A DNA stretch of 64,000 nt from the NCBI GenBank assembly GCA_028023455.1, contig JAQFVV010000030.1:390501-454500 (forward strand). The letters run 5' to 3'. Shown one piece after another: positions 57,810 through 64,000 of the stretch. This DNA comes from Epiperipatus broadwayi. Lineage: Eukaryota; Onychophora; Udeonychophora; Euonychophora; Peripatidae. How positions within the stretch are numbered: position 1 is the first letter of the stretch; each line of letters starts with the position of its first letter. The translations under genes were made by a program, and so were the position numbers. The notes beneath the pieces are model-generated. The model saw only the letters and a list, made by a program, of their open reading frames with translations, had not been told where the DNA came from and ran no database searches.

Positions 57810-60800
57810 TAATCATTATAGATTCACTGCTAGATGGGTCTTTAACTCATACTTTCTTTTTTCCATATCATATCAGAAAACTTTTTTATCTCATACAACT
57901 ATGACAGCTGTAGTGTTACCCTAGATCTTTTACAATCTTTTGATAACTAGGTTAAGCTTTAACTATCGATATATTGTTTTCTTTGAAATAAATTCAGTTA
58001 GTTCCAGTTCCAGGTCAGTCTATTAATTCCTTCAATAATATCAGTGATAACGGATTATATTGTCATTCAGATATTTAACTTTCAATTTATTCTTAATGCT
58101 TTTAGTATATATCATGTGAAGTTTTTTTATTGCTAGCATGTTGGTTTTCTAAATCCTATACACATATATAAGAAGTAAAAAAGAAGAAGAAGAGTTAATA
58201 ACAATTCTTTCCTTTAAAATCCATAGGCATATTTTCTTTCAAAATTAGATCTTTTTTTTTTTTACCAAAATCACTCAAAACTAGCGTAATTTCATGACTA
58301 ATTTTATTACTTACACTTTCATGTGTATTAATAATCTGACTGTAATAGTTGCAAATATTAATTTCTTGTAATGCATGATTATCGTGTCAATTTTTTTCTT
58401 CAGTAATAAACCATTAAATATTGCTTTAGTGTTATTAATATTTATCATAAATATTCTCGTTTTCATTTGATAACTATATTGTTTAGAGCGCTAAAGCATT
58501 ATTGGCACAAAGAAGATTTCTTCTTGTATAATAAAAATTATAAATATTTCTATAATTATTTTTATTTTTTCCATATATTTAATCGTGAAAGTACGATTTG
58601 AATAAACAAATTTATTCTTTGCTTAATAAAGAAATTTAAATACTTCTATAATTATTTTTTTTCATAGCTTCTCATATTTAAATAAATTACTGTTGTAATA
58701 TAGCGATAAAAGTTTTGAGATATGAAAAAAGCCTACCCTATATTCCTATTACTATTAATATTTTCGTATTATGAACATTGCTCTGGATTTTAATAAAAAA
58801 TCTTCAAAATCTACTTTTGTAAGAGCATAAAGAAAATTAAGACAAGAGACCGAATAGTAGCTCCCATGTGAATATTTAATGATACCTGGGTAACTTACCA
58901 ATTACCTGATACCTAAATATTCCACCTCTTCCCCCAAAATCCAAGCACTCTCAATTATGAACAGTCCTTTGCAGCCTTAAGCTCAACCAGGTATCGCTAG
59001 AGATTTAAACACAAGACTAATCATAGATAGCAATGCTGAATATCCATAAAAATATTGTATTTATATTGTATTTTTAATTGACCAATAAATTCTATTTTTT
59101 TAAAAAAAAATATGATAATATTTAAGAGCCTAGTGACAATGAAAATGCTTATAGAATCAAATGACTTTTCAGTACCAAAACCAAAGCAGAAAAAAAAATC
59201 AGAACGATGCCTCCAGCACCAAAAGCACTTTTCATTTCGGACTGTTATTTTGGTTGGTTAATATTTAAATTTTACACTAGGGATTTGCAATATAGCAACG
59301 AATTTATATAGAGTAATAGATCTATAATTTTTTTCACCTTTGTTATCTTTTTAAATTAGCAATATCATCACCGCATTCGTCTCATCATATGACGGATATT
59401 TATAATTTAACATTTAATATACAACAATGATAGAGTATTTTTTTATTTTTTTCATTCAGTTTGTTGATATCAATAGTTTCATTACTTCTAGGATCTCTTC
59501 ATAGGTTTAATTCTATATTTCTATTTTTATTTACAATACGTAATAATTCAGATCATATTGTAATTTTAAAAGTTACTTTTTCCAATTTCCAGTTATTTCA
59601 TGAAGGTATTTCTCTTCTTATTAATAGTGCCACATTTCTTTCTTGTTGAAAGAATTTTCATTCCAAAATTGTGTTTTGAACTTTTTTAGTCTCAAATATT
59701 GCTTTTCTTACTAATTCATAATTATATTATTTTATATTATCAATAATTAACTATCTTATAAAATTTCAGTTACTCAATTCTTAATGTATCATCTTTATAT
59801 TATTTGAAAATTATTTCCTTTCTTCATATGTTCGCTATTATTTTTTTAATAGTTTTTGTTTCTCTAGCTTTGCATAAACATTTATTTTCTATTTCAGTAA
59901 TCGAAAATCAGCTTCTTCTTCAGAAACTGAGTATTTATAAACAAATCATCATCTGTTCCATCTAGTAAGTTGCTGATTCAACAACTTTTAAAAGTTACAT
60001 ATTTTAAGAACACATTAATTAGAAATATTTTCTTATAATCAAAGTGTCATTTAATTTTATTGGTATATTCATGGATAATTCCAAGACATTTGTCTAGCAT
60101 AATTTTTTTTTAAGAAATCATAATATGCAGTTTTTATTTTTATTTTTGCCAATTATATAAGCGTGTATCTTTTTTTCAATTTTATCTCCAGAAGATATTT
60201 TTTCTTTCAGTTTTTTAATAATTTTTAAATTCTAGCATTAAAATGTATGATAACTTTAAAATGTTGTTTAATGTGATTGATCTAAAAAATTTTGTACATC
60301 TATATATAAAATCTTTACTTCATCACAATGAAATTTTGTAGAAGGATTAAAATGAATTGTCTGCATTTGGTATTATGTTAAACAACTAATCTTACCTTAT
60401 ATAAAATTGTCAACAATATTGTTCTTCTATTTTTTTAATTATAAATTTCAACTCATTAGTTCTTCAAATATTTGCAATTTATCCTAAGTTTCTATCCACT
60501 TTATTACAATTTCACGAATCACAATATTCCTTGAAATATTAGATAGTTAATTCAAATCATGCAATCTTCCTTTCTTGAATGTAATCTATAATCATAAATA
60601 GCCAAATAAAACTTAGCAAATGGTGGCTTGGTTCCAGCAGGTTTTATTCACTCATTAAGTTTGGTCAACTGAGAATATGATCACACATTTGTTTCATGAA
60701 TTGTACTTTGGTTTCTCTTTATATATTAAATTTTTGCACATATCACAGCTATAGCTACAATTAATTTGTATACTGCTTAAGAAAATAAGTTTTAATTACA

Positions 60801-61514
60801 ATTAATTTTATAGAAATATTAAATGACTTTACTAAAGGTTTAACAATTGTTTTAATGGTTTTGTATTACAATTCAGATATATAAATTATGTTTGATACCA
60901 TAATCAGAACATTAGTTACAATGTATGTATTTCTGACTACTAATTTTCATAACAATCTGAGTATTAACAAAAATAAATTTAATCTTTTAGTTTAAAACTG
61001 CTCAGAGAATTTTGCTATTAATTGCAAAATCATATAATTTCAACTTGTTCTAAGAATGTGTATTGATATGACATAGAAGGTTAATTATGGATTAACTAAG
61101 ACAAAAACACTCTTGTGGTGACTTCAAATAATGTCTGCCTTTAGTAACATAATTAAATAGAAACATGTGGTCTTTTGTACTTGAAGAATATTAAAATGAA
61201 TGATGCTCTTCATTTAAAATATACAGCTTTAAAGATGGAAGAAAATAAGTCAGTGTTTGAAATTTATGTAGATGTTGATAAAGAAACTTTACTATTAGGA
61301 GAAGGAAAATAAATGACTACAAGGCATATAATTATAAGGTTTAAAAGACTAAATCATGAAGTAAAAGATGACTACCTTAGTGTTGTATTTGTAAAAAAAT
61401 GTCCCCCTTCAAAATACACCTAAAATATGGGGTGTGTTTTACGCACTGGTAATCAAAATTATGAGTTGAAATTTCAATCAGTCGAAAATTTCTGGTATAT
61501 ATTTCTACACACAA

Positions 61515-61520
<6 letters not shown>
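57805..61520. other. AT-rich intergenic, nothing firm
   Basis: About 3.7 kb without recognised repeats or genes. Patches at 58,850-59,040 and 59,150-59,250 are less AT-rich but have stops in the frames read. A 39-codon frame at 61,196-61,312 (starting MNDALHLKYTALKM) has protein-like composition, but no homology is known to me and no splice context was seen. Confidence 0.5.
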
Positions 61521-61548
<28 letters not shown>

Positions 61549-61549
61549 T
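61512..61549. repeat. (AC)n-(AT)n compound microsatellite
   Basis: Short CA repeat passing into a TA repeat, ~38 bp in total. Confidence 0.95.
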
Positions 61550-64000
61550 CTAACCTCCCCCCGCGCATCCTCACCCCAAAATATACTGTTTATTACAAAT
61601 ATTACGGGTTCTAGCTCAGTTAACAAATAAATAAATAAAATATTCAGCATTAATAAAATGATTACTAGCTCTAATTTTAAAATACAAATTCGGTTTAATT
61701 TTAAAATTGAATTAACAAATATTTACTATTTTCATGAGACATGGAGTGACAATACCGAGAACGAGATAGACTACATTGAGCCATTATCCACACGATACTA
61801 CCTCAATGGCATAAGAATACTATCCCCCCTTTTTACTATACCAAATAACTAACTCTTAGTATTCTTACGACTTTTTAAGCTCTATTCACTATGATTAAAA
61901 TAATAATTATATCTTAATCTTCTTTATAACAAGAATCTAGCTTAATTAAATAAAATGAAGCAAAATAAATAAAATCTCAGGTTCATAAATTGTATTCTAA
62001 CTGATTTAAAATTACGTAGCAAAATATGAAAAGGGAATTTTTATGTCATAATCTACTACACAGCAACTAATAATAATAAAATTAATAATAACAATAATAA
62101 TATAATATACTCTTATTTCTTCCTAAATGAAATAAATAAATACGTACGTGGTAGTATTTTAATAATCTGACAACAGAATACCTGTGGCAACATTAGCATA
62201 TAATTTAATATAATATTGTGGCAACCGACTTATGACCAATAAATAATATAAAATTATGATCTTTTAATTTTAACATACCAATAAATTCTCAAAATTCTTA
62301 TAACACTTTTATGTTTACCTTTTGTGCAAAATCTATATGTCTGTTTCAATTATAAGTGTATCGTGATGTCATGCATCCATGTGGAGAAATAACAACTCGG
62401 ACACAAAACTTTAAAACAAATTTAAAACAAAGTTTATTAACAACATAAATAAGTTAACAATATTTTTACACTATATACATTGGATATCCCTTACTTTCAT
62501 ATCTCACTTAGTTTATTAGTTTATAAATGAAATCAAAATATTATTTACTTTTCCTAGTTAAATCTTATTTTTTTAACGCTTAAGAAAATACAGTATTATT
62601 ACTTGATTTATTATTATGGTTAGCTTATTACAAAATGCATTTCTTATATGATTATCACAAACACTTTTCATCCCTAATATTATTAAAATTACATTTTTTT
62701 AAATTTTTACATTCGTAATAAAATTCTACAAAATAATAAAATTTAGTTTCATATTGGTTGTACGGAATCTTACAAAGTCAAAACACTATTCTACATTCGG
62801 TATTAGGTTTTTTATTATTCATTATCCGATGTTTATTAATCCTAATATTCTCATTCAAGCCTTACTTCGGATGATATAATTATAACTATTAATATACCAT
62901 GCACAAGTATATGTTTATTATACCTTATTGAATTTTCTCTTGATAAATATGCAATACTCATTCCCTTCAACATTAATATTTTAGAATAAAATTCAATTTT
63001 TATTATCACTTTTAAAATACTTGATTTAGATTTCTTTTCAAAATCTTATATTCATTTCTGAATTAATTTTACAATATATTATATGATTCTTTCTCTCTTT
63101 ATGATATTTTGGACTTTCAATTTTAAAGTTACACAATTCTATACATTCAAGCAAATAAACTATTCTTACCTAAACGATAACATATCTTCAGTTCTATTTT
63201 ATTCATTATTTCTTTGAAAATATCTTTCTGACCGATGCAGATTCACGAAATAAGGATAGCGAAGATAGATGCATAGGATCAAAATACAACTAGAATATTA
63301 CTTGTCATATACCTTGACAATCATGGCACAGTGAATTAAAAGACACTATAGAGGAGTGACCTTTACCTGTCTACCAACCTCTATCATAGGAACGATGCTA
63401 AAGCTATTTCTTCAGCTTTATTCTAACACCAAAAGTTTAAAGATATGCAAAACACTGTCCAAACCATATGTGTTCAGTCATAGGACTTTGTTAACTATAC
63501 TAAATCACACAAAACTAAATATGATCCAAATCCCTTATATTTTCCTATTTCTTAAAAAAAAACACATCATCTTGGTTTCCTCTCCACTAGTACTTCCAAG
63601 TCACCATTCAATCTTATTTCTCAAGATTTTTCTATACTGTACATCGACAAATACATATCTGCATTACTAACAATAATAAAATTCATTGATATTTTAAAAC
63701 TATTCCACTGTTCTATAAGAAAATCTTTTTACTACTTTCCTCCGTATATTTAATCATATACAAACTATTTAAATATCTGAATACTTTATCACATGAAAGT
63801 TCAAAAGAATCACACAATTGTTCTGTTAAATTATATTATTAATATACTTTAAATAAATTGTTGTATGCATATTCCAAATTATTCCTATCTCATTATATGT
63901 TAAAATGTTGCATAAAATGTGTACATATAATTAAGACTTTCACACTTCATTCTTAATCAATAGATGATCTAAAAAAAAATACATTACGCATTATAAATAA
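61550..64000. other. AT-rich intergenic, nothing firm
   Basis: The 104-codon frame at 63,356-63,670 has no motif and a skewed Leu/Ile/Ser/Thr composition. On the minus strand, 62,440-62,380 reads like an LTR U5 ending (an AATAAACTTTG-type signal, then TCCACA followed by TGG), but no LTR pair or coding region accompanies it. Confidence 0.5.

Noticed and set aside
62340-62450. Minus-strand LTR end plus primer site
   Set aside because: The local sequence looks like U5-CA-TGG, but there is no paired LTR, polypurine tract or coding region in the window.
63356-63670. 104-codon plus-strand frame
   Set aside because: Skewed Leu/Ile/Ser/Thr composition, no motif, no context.

Overview
This is a gene-poor, AT-rich stretch of animal nuclear genome. 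No host protein-coding gene, rRNA or functional tRNA gene could be supported on either strand. Nearly everything recognisable is a transposable element, a relic of one, or a microsatellite. The mix suggests a lophotrochozoan invertebrate, with a cephalopod mollusc as best guess: an RTE-type LINE of the 'craniofacial development protein 2-like' kind, a zinc-knuckle APE-type LINE, Penelope-like elements (PLEs) with GIY-YIG endonucleases, a Ty3/Gypsy-like LTR element, and long TATC and TAA microsatellites. The organism call is inference.

Layout. 1-1,701: possible 3' end and LTR of an LTR element, then a near-perfect 467/471-bp tandem duplication. 1.7-5.5 kb: AT-rich, nothing recognised. 5.55-6.48 kb: a 0.9-kb TATC microsatellite. 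6,481-7,930: a TA-flanked element with terminal inverted repeats. 8.0-9.2 kb: an imperfect palindrome of a dispersed repeat, ending in a hammerhead-like motif. 12.78-15.69 kb: decayed RTE LINE. 17.93-27.04 kb: two LINEs of one lineage but different subfamilies, head to tail, with (TAA)n tracts before, between and after them. The second (21,520-26,763) is nearly full length, has two ORFs joined by a UAAUGA stop-start overlap, and carries only three evident lesions. A third LINE on the minus strand (27.09-28.23 kb) ends tail-to-tail on the same microsatellite.

28.78-39.30 kb: a large LTR element with two ~1.6-kb LTRs and a polypurine tract, but an internal region reduced to a gag-like start and a polyprotein-like end. 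Its 5' LTR is split by a 5.2-kb insertion made of a ~3.9-kb imperfect palindrome plus three ~430-bp tandem repeats. 39.5-41.0 kb: a diverged third copy of the palindrome arm. 41.3-51.9 kb: two successive head-to-head pairs of one PLE family, whose termini carry tRNA-like (Pol III box) modules and hammerhead-ribozyme-like cores. 54.8-55.7 kb: a third head-to-head PLE pair from another family. The rest, including 55.7-64 kb, is AT-rich sequence in which I recognise nothing firm.

How the parts work together. These are self-replicating parts, not a cellular pathway. In the plus-strand LINE, ORF1 (RNA-binding, CCHC) and ORF2 (APE endonuclease plus RT) would form the retrotransposition complex, and the element appears to insert into TAA repeats. 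The PLEs use RT plus GIY-YIG endonuclease, with ribozyme-like termini. The most promising candidates for something undescribed are the TAA-anchored LINE lineage with its UAAUGA overlap and YMDD-type RT, and the PLE termini that combine tRNA-like and hammerhead-like modules.
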